Shown here piece by piece: positions 8,610 to 17,190 of a stretch of 62,215 nt of DNA (positions within the stretch are counted from its first letter, which is position 1; each line of letters starts with the position of its first letter). A program made the position numbers and the translations under genes. The DNA is taken from positions 1-62,215 of the forward strand of contig NZ_PJRJ01000018.1 in the NCBI RefSeq assembly GCF_003711395.1, read 5' to 3'. The notes beneath the pieces were generated by a model. The model had not been told where the DNA came from. It saw nothing but the letters and a program-made list of their open reading frames with translations, and made no database searches. This DNA is from Acinetobacter sp. B51(2017). GTDB lineage: Bacteria; Pseudomonadota; Gammaproteobacteria; Pseudomonadales; Moraxellaceae.

Positions 8610-9302
8610 ATGAACCCGTCTTTAATTCATGCCAGTACCGATGTGCACTCTGCTGAGTCACTGCCAACAGAGCCGGTGATTACGCGTTCAGTAGGACGTA
8701 AAGCCACTATTACTAAAGAAGAACTTTTCCAAGCTGCACTCAATTTAATTGGCCCAACCAAAAGTATTGCCGCGCTAAGTTTGCGTGAAGTTGCACGCGA
8801 AGCTGGCATTGCACCGAATAGTTTTTACCGCCATTTTAAAGACATTGATGAATTAGCCATTGAATTGATTGAACGTTCAGGCATTGTATTACGGCAAATT
8901 TTGCATCAAGCACGTTTAAAAGCCTCTAAACAAAGCAGCATTATCCGTACTTCAGTTGAAGTCTTTATTGAACAGCTCGATGCTGATGAAGGCAACTTAA
9001 GCTTATTATTACGTGAAGGTTATACCGGTTCTAAATCTTATAAAGAAGCAGTAGAACGTCAGTTAAATTTTTTCCAACAAGAACTTCAAGAAGATTTAAT
9101 CGTTTTAGAACGTATTAATCGCAGTAAAATTGCACATCCTGACTTAGTAGCCAAAGCCATTACCCAATTGGTATTTAATATGGGCGCTAAAGTGATTGAT
9201 ATGCCAAGTGAAGAACGTAAAGTGGTGGCTGAGCAAACCATGATTATGTTACGCATGATTTTAGAGGGCGCACGTCATTTAGATGAAGCCAAGATTCGTT
9301 AA
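8610..9302 (+). CDS. TetR family repressor, FabR/DesT-like
   Basis: The 230-residue regulator has a disordered N-terminal arm of about 35 residues, then a TetR helix-turn-helix (ALSLREVAREAGIAPNSFYRHFKDIDELAIELIE). The SVGRK lead-in and the NSFYRHFKD recognition helix are typical of FabR and DesT, which sense unsaturated versus saturated acyl-CoA and control unsaturated fatty acid genes. Its divergent position next to the desaturase operon supports that role. The ribosome site is weak. A terminator follows at 9323-9352. Confidence 0.88.
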   Translation: MNPSLIHASTDVHSAESLPTEPVITRSVGRKATITKEELFQAALNLIGPTKSIAALSLREVAREAGIAPNSFYRHFKDIDELAIELIERSGIVLRQILHQARLKASKQSSIIRTSVEVFIEQLDADEGNLSLLLREGYTGSKSYKEAVERQLNFFQQELQEDLIVLERINRSKIAHPDLVAKAITQLVFNMGAKVIDMPSEERKVVAEQTMIMLRMILEGARHLDEAKIR

Positions 9303-9322
9303 TCTGCACTTCATTCAGCAAT

Positions 9323-9352
9323 AAAAAAGCAGCTCGAAAGCTGCTTTTTTAT
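9323..9352. terminator. Bidirectional terminator between the tetR and rapA genes
   Basis: The stem AAGCAGCT/AGCTGCTT (loop CGAA) is flanked by A6 and T6 runs at a convergent junction. Confidence 0.88.
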
Positions 9353-9363
9353 TTAAGTTGGGT

Positions 9364-12192
9364 TTACGGTTTAACCACAACCATCACTTGAATCGCTTCA
9401 GGTGTTACGCCTAAACCATCAAGTAAACTTAAACCTTCTTTTTGCAATTTTCGTAGACGTAAAATTTCATCTTCACGAATACTTGGATTAAATTGTTTTA
9501 GGTAAGTTAAACGGTCAATTTCGTATTGCCATTTACCGCCATAGACTTCTTTGGCTTGTTGCTTAAATTGAGGCAACGCAGCTTTGGCAAGTTCTAAAGC
9601 TTGAGCATAACGTGCTTCAATTACATCACGGCGTGCTTTCACCACTTGGCGGCAGCTGTTGCCATCTAAATGATGTAAATAAGGTTTTAAAATTTCAGGC
9701 GCGATTTTTTGCGATAAATCCTGACCTTTTTCACTTAATAATACACGCACCAATTGTTGCGGTAAGCTGGCTGGTAAGTTCAAGGCTTTTGGTGCTACCA
9801 CATCAACTTTAAACCATACTTCAACCAGTACAGAACCTTGTGGTAGCGCTGCCGATTTTAAAATCGCTACGTTGGTACTACCAAAGCCTTGCGTATTGAT
9901 CATTTCCATCACGCTTTCGGTAAATGGATGCTCTAAAGTTAAATACTGTGCATCTTCACGAATTTGCGCTTGGTCACGGTAGAAGGTCGCAGTCATACCT
10001 TCTTCGTCAAGCGTTAAACCTTGGACTTGCATTTGATCAGTTGGCTTGATGATAACGGTACCGTTACTTTGCTCATCAAAATCAATGTTGGTTGAAGCCA
10101 TAAAGCGCTTCATAAACATTGGCAAAGTGGTGTTGTCATCGTAGTCTTCAAGTGCAGTGACAATCTCTTGCGCCACCATTGGACGGCATGAGTTGTACTC
10201 AAGCAAACGGTCACGACCCGCTTGTAATTCACGCTCTAAGGCTTCGCGCTGTACAGACACTTCCTCAAGCAAATCTTCAAAACGCTGACCTTGATCACTC
10301 AATAAGCAATCTTTTAAATCCACAATGAAGTTTTCTTGTAGGGGTTGTGCCGTTGGTGAAATATTACTAAAGATGTTTAAACCTTCGTTATACCAACGGA
10401 ACATGCGCTCTTGTGCAGTACCCATCAGGTATGGCACATGAATTTGAATACGGTTTTCTTGACCAATACGGTCTAAACGACCAATACGTTGTTCTAAAAC
10501 GTCAGGGTTTGCCGGTAAATCAAATAAGATTAAATCTGAAGCAAACTGGAAGTTACGCCCTTCTGAACCAATTTCAGAACACAGTAAAATTTGTGCACCG
10601 TATGAGTCTTCAGCAAAGTAAGCCGCAGCTTGGTCACGCTCTAATAAACTCATGCCTTCATGGAACATCGCAGTACGGATGCCAGCATGTAAACGCAGTA
10701 CGTTTTCTAAAGCTTCAACCACAGGGCCACTACGGGCAATTAAAAGCACTTTTTTGTGTTTTAAATCGACACGCAGTTTTTCCATCAGCCACATAACGCG
10801 TGGATCATGTTCCATCCAAGCACCGTCAAGCTGTGCTTCTTCTGGCCACATTTGTTCACGTAATTTACCATCTTTAGACCAGTTTTCTGGTGCAATCAGT
10901 GGCGCAGGCTGACAATCACGACCTGGGAAGCCTTGAATCGCTTCACGGGTATTACGGAATAAAATACGCCCTGTACCATGACGATCAAGAAGTTCATGAA
11001 TGGCACGGAAACGTTGTTCAGGCTGATCTTCAATACGATGACCGAGTAAACCTTCAAGCGCGCTTAAATGCTGTTCTTCAAGCGGCAAATCTGACATCAA
11101 CACTTCAGCAATTTTAGCGGTATGTTGATATTGCTCTTCTTCATCTAAGAAACGATCAAGCGAGCTAAAGCGCTGTGGATCAAGTAAACGTAAACGGGCA
11201 AAGTGACTTTCGACACCCAATTGTTCAGGCGTTGCCGTTAACAGTAAAACGCCAGCGGTTTGCTGAGCAAGCTCTTCAACAAGATCGTAACGGTCGTTAC
11301 CACCTTCTTCTTCACTCCACATTAAGTGATGCGCTTCATCCACCACCAGTAAGTCAAAGCCCGCTTCTAATGCTTGCTCACGTAAGTCATCATGGTCAAT
11401 CATCAGATCGACAGAAGCAATAATACGTTGTTCAGTTAAGAACGGGTTTTGTTCTGGGTCGTGTTCTTTGATTGATGCAGTACGAGTTAAGTCAAACAGC
11501 GAAAACTCAAGATTAAAACGACGACGCATTTCAATCATCCACTGATATTGCAGTGAATCAGGCACGAGTACCAAAATACGTTCTGAACGACCAGTTTTAA
11601 GCTGTTGATGAATAATCAAGCCTGCTTCAATGGTTTTACCTAAACCGACTTCATCGGCAAGTAAGACACGCGGTGCAAAACGCTGACCGACTTCGTGTGC
11701 AATATACAATTGATGCGGAATTAAACCGACACGCGAACCGACAAAACCACGTAAACGGCTGCTTTGCATATTGGCTTGCATCAGCATCGCTTCAATACGT
11801 AAGTCATACCATTCTTTGTAGTCAATTTGGCTGGCCAATAGACGTTCTAAAGGCTTAGACAATTGAATCGTCGCGCCAATACGGGTTTCGTTTAACGATT
11901 TACGTTCTTCTGAACCATCTTCTAAAGTGCGGATCACGTTATAACGTAATACACCACCACGGTCTTCAAATGATTCGACTTTCCACGTGGTGCCTTCTTG
12001 GTCATGCAGTTCATCGCCCGCATTAAACACAATACGAGATAAAGGCGCATTGCTGCGCGCATAGACACGGGTTTCGTCGCTCTTTGGGAATAAAATGCTG
12101 ACCGATCGCTCATCTACATCAATAAGAACACCTAGACCGAGTTCTGTTTCTGTGTCTGACAACCAACGTTGACCAATAGCAAACTGCTGCAA
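9364..12192 (-). CDS. rapA: RNA polymerase-associated helicase RapA (HepA)
   Basis: This large SWI2/SNF2 ATPase recycles RNA polymerase. It has an N-terminal double Tudor-like region beginning FAIGQRWLSDTETELGLG, Walker A DEVGLGKT (180-187 from the start chosen), the DEAH box LLVVDEAHHL, a LLTATPEQLG motif and the helicase C motifs SEIGSEGRNFQFA and QRIGRLDRIGQ. I start it at TTG 12192 because AAAGGTGG sits 5-6 bases upstream and the N-terminus then matches the E. coli protein. This gives 942 residues against 968. GTG 12201 and TTG/ATG positions up to 12234 are in frame but have no such support. Confidence 0.93.
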   Translation of the reverse strand: MQQFAIGQRWLSDTETELGLGVLIDVDERSVSILFPKSDETRVYARSNAPLSRIVFNAGDELHDQEGTTWKVESFEDRGGVLRYNVIRTLEDGSEERKSLNETRIGATIQLSKPLERLLASQIDYKEWYDLRIEAMLMQANMQSSRLRGFVGSRVGLIPHQLYIAHEVGQRFAPRVLLADEVGLGKTIEAGLIIHQQLKTGRSERILVLVPDSLQYQWMIEMRRRFNLEFSLFDLTRTASIKEHDPEQNPFLTEQRIIASVDLMIDHDDLREQALEAGFDLLVVDEAHHLMWSEEEGGNDRYDLVEELAQQTAGVLLLTATPEQLGVESHFARLRLLDPQRFSSLDRFLDEEEQYQHTAKIAEVLMSDLPLEEQHLSALEGLLGHRIEDQPEQRFRAIHELLDRHGTGRILFRNTREAIQGFPGRDCQPAPLIAPENWSKDGKLREQMWPEEAQLDGAWMEHDPRVMWLMEKLRVDLKHKKVLLIARSGPVVEALENVLRLHAGIRTAMFHEGMSLLERDQAAAYFAEDSYGAQILLCSEIGSEGRNFQFASDLILFDLPANPDVLEQRIGRLDRIGQENRIQIHVPYLMGTAQERMFRWYNEGLNIFSNISPTAQPLQENFIVDLKDCLLSDQGQRFEDLLEEVSVQREALERELQAGRDRLLEYNSCRPMVAQEIVTALEDYDDNTTLPMFMKRFMASTNIDFDEQSNGTVIIKPTDQMQVQGLTLDEEGMTATFYRDQAQIREDAQYLTLEHPFTESVMEMINTQGFGSTNVAILKSAALPQGSVLVEVWFKVDVVAPKALNLPASLPQQLVRVLLSEKGQDLSQKIAPEILKPYLHHLDGNSCRQVVKARRDVIEARYAQALELAKAALPQFKQQAKEVYGGKWQYEIDRLTYLKQFNPSIREDEILRLRKLQKEGLSLLDGLGVTPEAIQVMVVVKP

Positions 12193-12327
12193 TTTTTCCA
12201 CCTTTATCTGTAAAATTATGACGGCGCTCAACACTTTATTGGAGCAGAAAACACCGTCTTATCGCAATATATTGTGACATAAAGCCCACCAAAAAGTGAG
12301 CTTTGTTCAGGTTATTTCTTTGAGCGC

Positions 12328-12972
12328 TTAAAACGGAACTGGGCAATCAAATGCCACAGGTTTTTCGCGAAATGGATGCATAAAACTTAACTGTGCCGCA
12401 TGTAAACATAAACGCGGCATTAAGTGTTGTTGTTCAGGCGTGGCATATAAGGTGTCGCCTACAATGGGGTGACCTAAATATTGCATATGCACACGTAGTT
12501 GATGCGAACGACCAGTAATCGGTTTAAGTTGAACGCGTGTGACTGGCTGTCCTTGAATGTCAAAATGTTCCAATGCCTGCCAATGGGTCAACGCCGGCTT
12601 ATCATGTTCAGGCGCGGCAATATGTAATGGCGGACGGCTTGGATCGTAAATCACTGGCACATCCACAATGCCTTCGCCTTGTAGCGTACCTGCCACCAAA
12701 GCTTGATACACTTTTTCGGTTTGGCGTTCTTGGAACTGACGTGCAATGGATTTTTGCCCCATTTTATTTAAGGCAAACACTAAAATGCCTGAAGTATCCC
12801 GATCTAAACGGTGAATCAGTAAGGTATTCGGTTCAATGGCTAATAAGCGATTGATTAAGCAATCTTGTAAATCCTCAGTTTTACCGGGAACCGTGAGTAG
12901 GCCTGCGGGTTTATGAATGACCATAAAATCCCGATCACGATGAATCAGGTGTTCAGTTAGAAAATTACTCAA
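12328..12972 (-). CDS. rluA: RluA-type 23S rRNA/tRNA pseudouridine synthase
   Basis: The 214-residue enzyme carries the catalytic motif LIHRLDRDTSGILVFA (catalytic Asp in RLDRDTSG), an N-terminal FMVIHKPAGLLTVPG strand and the C-terminal GRSHQLRVHMQYLGHPIVGD. There is no S4 domain, and length and start fit RluA, which modifies U746 of 23S rRNA and U32 of some tRNAs, rather than RluC or RluD. It lies directly upstream of rapA on the same strand; the two genes are also neighbours in enterobacteria. Confidence 0.9.
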   Translation of the reverse strand: MSNFLTEHLIHRDRDFMVIHKPAGLLTVPGKTEDLQDCLINRLLAIEPNTLLIHRLDRDTSGILVFALNKMGQKSIARQFQERQTEKVYQALVAGTLQGEGIVDVPVIYDPSRPPLHIAAPEHDKPALTHWQALEHFDIQGQPVTRVQLKPITGRSHQLRVHMQYLGHPIVGDTLYATPEQQHLMPRLCLHAAQLSFMHPFREKPVAFDCPVPF

Positions 12973-13092
12973 GATTCCAATCCAAGCTGATCACAAAAAT
13001 AAGGCGGCAATGATAAAAAGCTTAAGGCATAATTACAATGCAGAATTACATAATTGCTTGGCTTTTTTTCGCTTTTCCGCGAAAAAGCAGCA

Positions 13093-13782
13093 TTAACGCG
13101 AATTTAACAAAAACTGCATTAATGCTTGTAGGCTGTTGTGCTCATGAAAATCCTCATAAACAATCTCAGCACCATTGGCACGCCATAAACCAATCAAGCT
13201 GACGATGGCCACAGAATCTAAACCATAAGTGCGTAAATCTTCGGTGGGATCAATTTCCAAAGCGTCTAATTCAAGCTGCTCAGCAATGGCAAGTAGAATT
13301 CCTTTGGGCGATAAAATCTGCTCACTTGGCGCACTTAATGACCATAAGCGTTTTAAGCTATAGCTATTGATATGCTGAAAACCTTGTGCAGTTAAACTAT
13401 CTAGCCATTGAATATGTTGTTCTTGATTGCTAAGTAAAATCGCATCTTCAATCAGGCAAATCTGTTCGGTCACGCTATATAAATGCGGCAGAATTTGTTT
13501 CAGCATTGGGGTAATTTGTCCAGCAATCATTAACTGCGGGTATTGTGACAATAACTCACCTAAACGCTGCATCCCTTGCATGACGTCATCACCATAAATA
13601 TCCAGCATCACAATATCTAAAGCTTTGGCTTTTTTAACCAAAGCCCTAAGGTTTAGCAATAACTCATGCTGTTGATTGTCTTGCTGACGTAACTCATGTA
13701 AACCCACCAATAACAACACCGATTGCCCTGCTGCAATCTGCCATTTAGCTTGGGAAGGCTGCAATTGGATTTTCTTGGGCAT
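13093..13782 (-). CDS. EntB-like protein: degenerate isochorismatase domain + aryl carrier protein
   Basis: The C-terminal about 70 residues form a carrier domain with the phosphopantetheine site YGLDSVAIVSLIGLWRANGA, close to the aryl carrier part of EntB/BasF/DhbB. The N-terminal part aligns by eye to the isochorismatase fold of EntB (PKKIQLQP start, QSVLLLVGLHELRQ strand, QICLIEDAILLSNQEQH segment). However, about 50-60 residues are missing, and the catalytic Asp (HDMQ in EntB) and nucleophile Cys are replaced (GLHEL; ITPMLKQ). It is therefore probably a pseudo-enzyme fused to a live carrier. No adenylation, NRPS or siderophore gene is nearby. ATG 13782 is preferred; TTG 13794 is in frame and better spaced from GAGAAG. 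Confidence 0.7.
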   Translation of the reverse strand: MPKKIQLQPSQAKWQIAAGQSVLLLVGLHELRQQDNQQHELLLNLRALVKKAKALDIVMLDIYGDDVMQGMQRLGELLSQYPQLMIAGQITPMLKQILPHLYSVTEQICLIEDAILLSNQEQHIQWLDSLTAQGFQHINSYSLKRLWSLSAPSEQILSPKGILLAIAEQLELDALEIDPTEDLRTYGLDSVAIVSLIGLWRANGAEIVYEDFHEHNSLQALMQFLLNSR

Positions 13783-13821
13783 GGGGTACAACATTCATCT
13801 TCTCAGCAAACAAAAACGCCA

Positions 13822-13830
13822 TTATAGCAA
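13822..13830 (-). promoter_or_regulatory. Extended -10 promoter for the aryl carrier gene
   Basis: On the minus strand TTGCTATAATGG contains an extended -10 (TG-N-TATAAT) about 40 bases upstream of the start codon. No good -35 is seen, which is usual for extended -10 promoters. Confidence 0.5.
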
Positions 13831-13881
13831 GCTTGAGCTGAAAAAATTTTTAAACAACTGGGCAGGCAAGTTTAAACCAAT

Positions 13882-14094
13882 AAAAAAGCCCGACATCCTG
13901 TCGGGCTTTTTGGGGGTATAGGTTTGCTTGAGGTATAACTCCTGTCGTACCTAACTTTCCATGTGTTGTAGAACTTATCATTGTTGTTTTTGGTTCTGGA
14001 AACTTCCTGTTCCCTATGGCTTTAAGATAATAAAAATCTAAACTTAGATATAGAGGCAATTATCACTTTATCTTGTACGCTTAGGCTTACAAAG
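13882..14094 (-). ncRNA. Structured 3' region / candidate small RNA ending in a strong terminator
   Basis: About 210 bases without a convincing protein lie downstream of the HbpS-like gene on the same strand. They end in a textbook terminator (AAGCCCGACAGGATGTCGGGCTT then T6, 13911-13882). Within it are a perfect palindrome ATCTAAGTTTAGAT near 14037-14050, a GGAAGTTTCC hairpin, an A/C-rich single-stranded stretch (AACCAAAAACAACAATG) and an AGGTA/TACCT stem. This organisation resembles an Hfq-type trans-acting RNA, either with its own promoter or processed from the upstream mRNA. I could not place a promoter confidently. Confidence 0.4.
13883..13911 (-). terminator. Terminator of the candidate small RNA / hbpS-like transcript
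   Basis: The stem GCCCGACA/TGTCGGGC with a four-base loop is followed on the minus strand by TTTTTTA. Confidence 0.88.
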
Positions 14095-14514
14095 CTAAAG
14101 ATTAGGCTGTGCTAAAAATTGGGCAATCGCCTGCTGTGCAATCTCTGCATCTTCATAAGATTTAACCCCAGAAACACCCATCGCACCCACCAATTGACCT
14201 TGGTACATAATCGGCTCGCCCCCTTCTAACATACCTGAAAAGCTCTGCATGGTTAAAAATCCCATTTGACCGCCTTTAATAATATCTTCAAACAATTTAG
14301 ACGGATGACGACTCATGGCAGAGCATTTGGCTTTTTCTAGACATAAGTTGGCCGTCATTGGCGATGCGCCATCCATACGTTTCATGGCAAGTAAAGTGCC
14401 TGTGTCATCGACCACGGCGATACTTACCTTAAAACTATGTTGTTTGGCATATTGATAGGCCTGTTCTAATAAAAATTCGGCATCATTTAAAGTTAGATAA
14501 TGTTTGGTTTTCAT
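14095..14514 (-). CDS. GlcG/HbpS family heme-binding protein (DUF336)
   Basis: The 139-residue protein is of the GlcG/HbpS family: VSIAVVDDTGTLLAMKRMDGA near the N-terminus and the MQSFSGMLEGGEPI...GAMGVSGVKSYEDAEIAQQAI segment are typical. HbpS relatives bind heme, while GlcG members accompany glycolate oxidase; neither context is present here, so function is open. ATG 14514 follows AAGGAATACTTTTG, a fair ribosome site. A long 3' region with a terminator follows. hemL lies upstream on the same strand but is separated by a terminator. Confidence 0.85.
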   Translation of the reverse strand: MKTKHYLTLNDAEFLLEQAYQYAKQHSFKVSIAVVDDTGTLLAMKRMDGASPMTANLCLEKAKCSAMSRHPSKLFEDIIKGGQMGFLTMQSFSGMLEGGEPIMYQGQLVGAMGVSGVKSYEDAEIAQQAIAQFLAQPNL

Positions 14515-14620
14515 CAAAAGTATTCCTTACCTTTAAAATATAATTTCCCCTAATCCTAAAGCCTATATGGCACAAGACAAGAAAGGATTCAGTCAAATAC
14601 GTTATTTCAAATCAAAACAA

Positions 14621-14656
14621 AAACCCTCTCCTTTTAGGAGAGGGTCAGGGAGAGGT
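14621..14656 (-). terminator. Repeat-type palindrome acting as hemL terminator
   Basis: ACCCTCTCC/GGAGAGGGT with loop TTTT, then TCAGGGAGAGGT, looks like a dispersed intergenic palindromic element of the kind common in Acinetobacter genomes (from memory, not searched). On the minus strand it is followed by TTTTTG and sits 17 bases after the hemL stop, so it should terminate hemL. Confidence 0.65.
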
Positions 14657-14661
14657 CTGAA

Positions 14662-15963
14662 TTAACCCTTCATCTCAGCAAACGTTTCTTTTGCCATTTG
14701 AATGGTAAATTCAATATCTTCATCCGAATGTGCACTTGAGAAGAAGCCTGCTTCAAATGCCGATGGCGCTAAGTTCACACCGCGCTCTAGCATCCCATGG
14801 AAGAATTGACGGAACGCAGCAACATCACATTTCAGCATTGAGTCAAAGCTAGTGATGTCATCTTGATCTGTAAAGTACAAACCAAACATACCGCCGACTT
14901 GTTGGGTTTTAAAGGCAATGCCGGCTTCATCAGCAGCTGCTTGTAAACCTGCCAGTAACTTAGCAAGTTTCGCCGTTAAGTTTTCATAGAAACCTTCAGC
15001 ACGTAAATGTTTAAACATTTCAATACCGGCACGCATTGCCAATGGGTTACCCGACAATGTACCTGCTTGATAAACAGAACCAAGTGGCGCGATACATTCC
15101 ATCACTTCACGTTTACCACCAAAGGCACCCACAGGTAAGCCCGCACCAATAATTTTACCCAACGTGGTTAAATCTGGCGTTACGCCATAATGCGCCTGTG
15201 CACCGCCTAAGCCTACACGGAAGCCGGTCATCACTTCGTCAATAATGAATACTGAGCCATGCTCGTCACACACATCACGAATGGCTTGTAAGAAACCTTG
15301 GATTGGCGCAACCAAGTTCATGTTACCTGCCACAGGTTCGACAATGACACCGGCAATTTCAGAGCCAAATTTAGCAAAGCATTCTTTTAAGGTTTCGATG
15401 TCGTTATACGGCAGAGTTAAAGTATGTTTAGCAAAATCTGCTGGCACACCTGCTGATGTCGCTTCGCCTTCACCTTTGGTTAAAAGACCTGAACCTGCTT
15501 TAACGAGTAATGAGTCTGAATGACCGTGGTAGCAGCCCTCAAATTTAACGATTTTGTCACGCCCTGTATAACCACGCGCTAAACGAATCGCAGTCATGGT
15601 GGCTTCTGTGCCTGAGTTGGTCATACGTACCAATTCAATCGATGGCATGATTTCACAGATAATGTCGGCCAATGTGGTTTCGTATACGGTAGGTGCTCCA
15701 AAGCTTAAACCATCAACCGCAGCTGTTTGTACCGCTTTAATAATGTCAGGATGGGCATGACCTAAGATCATTGGACCCCATGAACCCACATAATCGACAT
15801 AGCGTTTACCATCTACGTCAAACAGGTACGCACCTTGGGCTTTTTCGATAAATACCGGTGTACCACCGACACCATTAAAAGCACGTACCGGTGAATTCAC
15901 GCCACCTGGAATATGTTTGCTGGCTTGTTTAAATAGTTGTTCTTGCTTTGCAGATAAACGCAT
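14662..15963 (-). CDS. hemL: Glutamate-1-semialdehyde 2,1-aminomutase
   Basis: The 433-residue PLP enzyme of the C5 tetrapyrrole route converts glutamate-1-semialdehyde to 5-aminolevulinate. Visible family segments are [11 protein letters not shown] at the N-terminus, [46 protein letters not shown] and the PLP-lysine region [18 protein letters not shown]. Length is standard. It lies 32 bases after thiE on the same strand, so the two are probably co-transcribed, and a palindromic terminator follows. Confidence 0.97.
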   Translation of the reverse strand: MRLSAKQEQLFKQASKHIPGGVNSPVRAFNGVGGTPVFIEKAQGAYLFDVDGKRYVDYVGSWGPMILGHAHPDIIKAVQTAAVDGLSFGAPTVYETTLADIICEIMPSIELVRMTNSGTEATMTAIRLARGYTGRDKIVKFEGCYHGHSDSLLVKAGSGLLTKGEGEATSAGVPADFAKHTLTLPYNDIETLKECFAKFGSEIAGVIVEPVAGNMNLVAPIQGFLQAIRDVCDEHGSVFIIDEVMTGFRVGLGGAQAHYGVTPDLTTLGKIIGAGLPVGAFGGKREVMECIAPLGSVYQAGTLSGNPLAMRAGIEMFKHLRAEGFYENLTAKLAKLLAGLQAAADEAGIAFKTQQVGGMFGLYFTDQDDITSFDSMLKCDVAAFRQFFHGMLERGVNLAPSAFEAGFFSSAHSDEDIEFTIQMAKETFAEMKG

Positions 15964-15995
15964 GTTGTATTCTCAAATAAAAATGAAATAAAAAT

Positions 15996-16616
15996 TTAAG
16001 CTTGGTCGGCAAATAATTCTGACCAATCATAGACACGTTGGCCAACCGCAGACATCGAACGATCTAGAACATCACTAATCACAGCACATAGATCGGCACC
16101 GGCAGCAATAACCTCAGCTGAGTTTTCAACCGTTAAGCCACCAATCGCACAAATTGGCACATTTAGCTCAGCTTTGGCTTGTTTTAAGGTTTCTAAACCA
16201 ATATTGCCCGCTTCTGGCTTGGTTTCCGTGGCAAAAATCGCGCCAAACGCTACATAATTAGCACCATCTGCAATTGCTTGCTTAGCCAATTCTAAGGAGT
16301 TGTTACAGCTACGCCCAATTAAAACGTTTTTAGGTAAACGTGCTACCGCATCTACAATCGAGCCATCATCTTGACCCAAATGTACGCCTACACCGTAATG
16401 CACCGCTGCTTCTAAATCGTCATTAATCACAAAGGGTACTTTGTATTGGGCACATAAATGTTTCATGTACTCAATTTCGTAGCCTTGCTGTTCTTTTGGC
16501 ACTTTTTTGCGACGATATTGCAATACAGCCACTTCATAGGTTGCCATTGCGCCTTCTAACTTAGCAAGCAATAGCTCAATTGGATCATCGTTGGTAATTA
16601 AATATAAACCGCGCAT
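15996..16616 (-). CDS. thiE: Thiamine-phosphate synthase
   Basis: The 206-residue TIM-barrel enzyme joins HMP-pyrophosphate and HET-phosphate to thiamine phosphate. Motifs seen are LYLITNDD at the start, VPFVINDDLEAAVHYGVGVHLGQDD, IGRSCNNSLELAKQAIADGANYVAFGAIFATETKP and PICAIGGLTVENSAEVIAAGADLCAVISD. No TPP riboswitch consensus is visible in the 83 bases upstream. It pairs with hemL in a probable two-gene transcript. Confidence 0.95.
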   Translation of the reverse strand: MRGLYLITNDDPIELLLAKLEGAMATYEVAVLQYRRKKVPKEQQGYEIEYMKHLCAQYKVPFVINDDLEAAVHYGVGVHLGQDDGSIVDAVARLPKNVLIGRSCNNSLELAKQAIADGANYVAFGAIFATETKPEAGNIGLETLKQAKAELNVPICAIGGLTVENSAEVIAAGADLCAVISDVLDRSMSAVGQRVYDWSELFADQA

Positions 16617-16699
16617 GTGCCAAATACTCTAAATTTAAACAATGGCGCATTATGGCACTGTTCGCCCTTGAGCAAAAGATCGTGGCTGAGTCACTGGCT

Positions 16700-17056
16700 T
16701 TATTCGCAGTTAATTTTATCTAAACTCTGATTTTTTAGACTAATCTTGCCGCGTAGCACATCTGCCAACATGCGCCAATCCGAGATAAAACTGTATAGCG
16801 GTTGTTTAAAACTGGCAGGACGATTGCGCTCATATTTAAAATGTCCAAGCCATGCACAGGCATAGCCTGCGGCAATACCATACAATACATAACGTGGCCG
16901 TGCTTTAAACAAGGCGACAGCCACACTGGCCAAACCGATGCTGCTGCCTAAAACGTGTAACTGGCGGCTGGTGATATTACGATGCTCACTCAAATAAAAA
17001 CGATAAAACTGCTGATAATTGTCAATGGGCAACTGCGGTTGTAGCAAAGCGTTCAT
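16700..17056 (-). CDS. Mpo1-like/DUF962 membrane protein
   Basis: The 118-residue protein carries the DUF962 signature: YRFYLSEHRNITSRQLHVLG with its His, and AWLGHFKYERNRPASFKQPLYSFISDWRM. Two hydrophobic segments lie between. The yeast relative Mpo1 is an Fe(II) dioxygenase acting on 2-hydroxy fatty acids, and the conserved histidines are retained here. A role in 2-hydroxy fatty acid turnover is possible but untested in bacteria of this kind. It is divergent from the first CYTH-CHAD gene. Confidence 0.82.
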   Translation of the reverse strand: MNALLQPQLPIDNYQQFYRFYLSEHRNITSRQLHVLGSSIGLASVAVALFKARPRYVLYGIAAGYACAWLGHFKYERNRPASFKQPLYSFISDWRMLADVLRGKISLKNQSLDKINCE

Positions 17057-17190
17057 GTTTAAATCCTTTTATTCTTGTATATCGTGCTATCTAACATGCG
17101 ACAAGCTGTGCTCAAAAGCAACATAGCCGCCCTGTTCTTCATCTGCTTTTTAGTTACAATGAGGCGTCCATTTTTATAAAAGTGATTGAT

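Noticed and set aside
10413..11858. Several plus-strand frames inside rapA, 60-130 codons
   Set aside because: They are antisense shadows of a strongly conserved gene and lack their own ribosome sites.
13850..14059. 69-codon frame on the minus strand across the candidate small RNA
   Set aside because: It would start at TTG without a ribosome site, it reads through the terminator hairpin, and its composition is unlike the neighbouring proteins.
16617..16699. TPP riboswitch before thiE
   Set aside because: The 83-base gap is too short for the usual structure, and no conserved THI-box pattern is visible.
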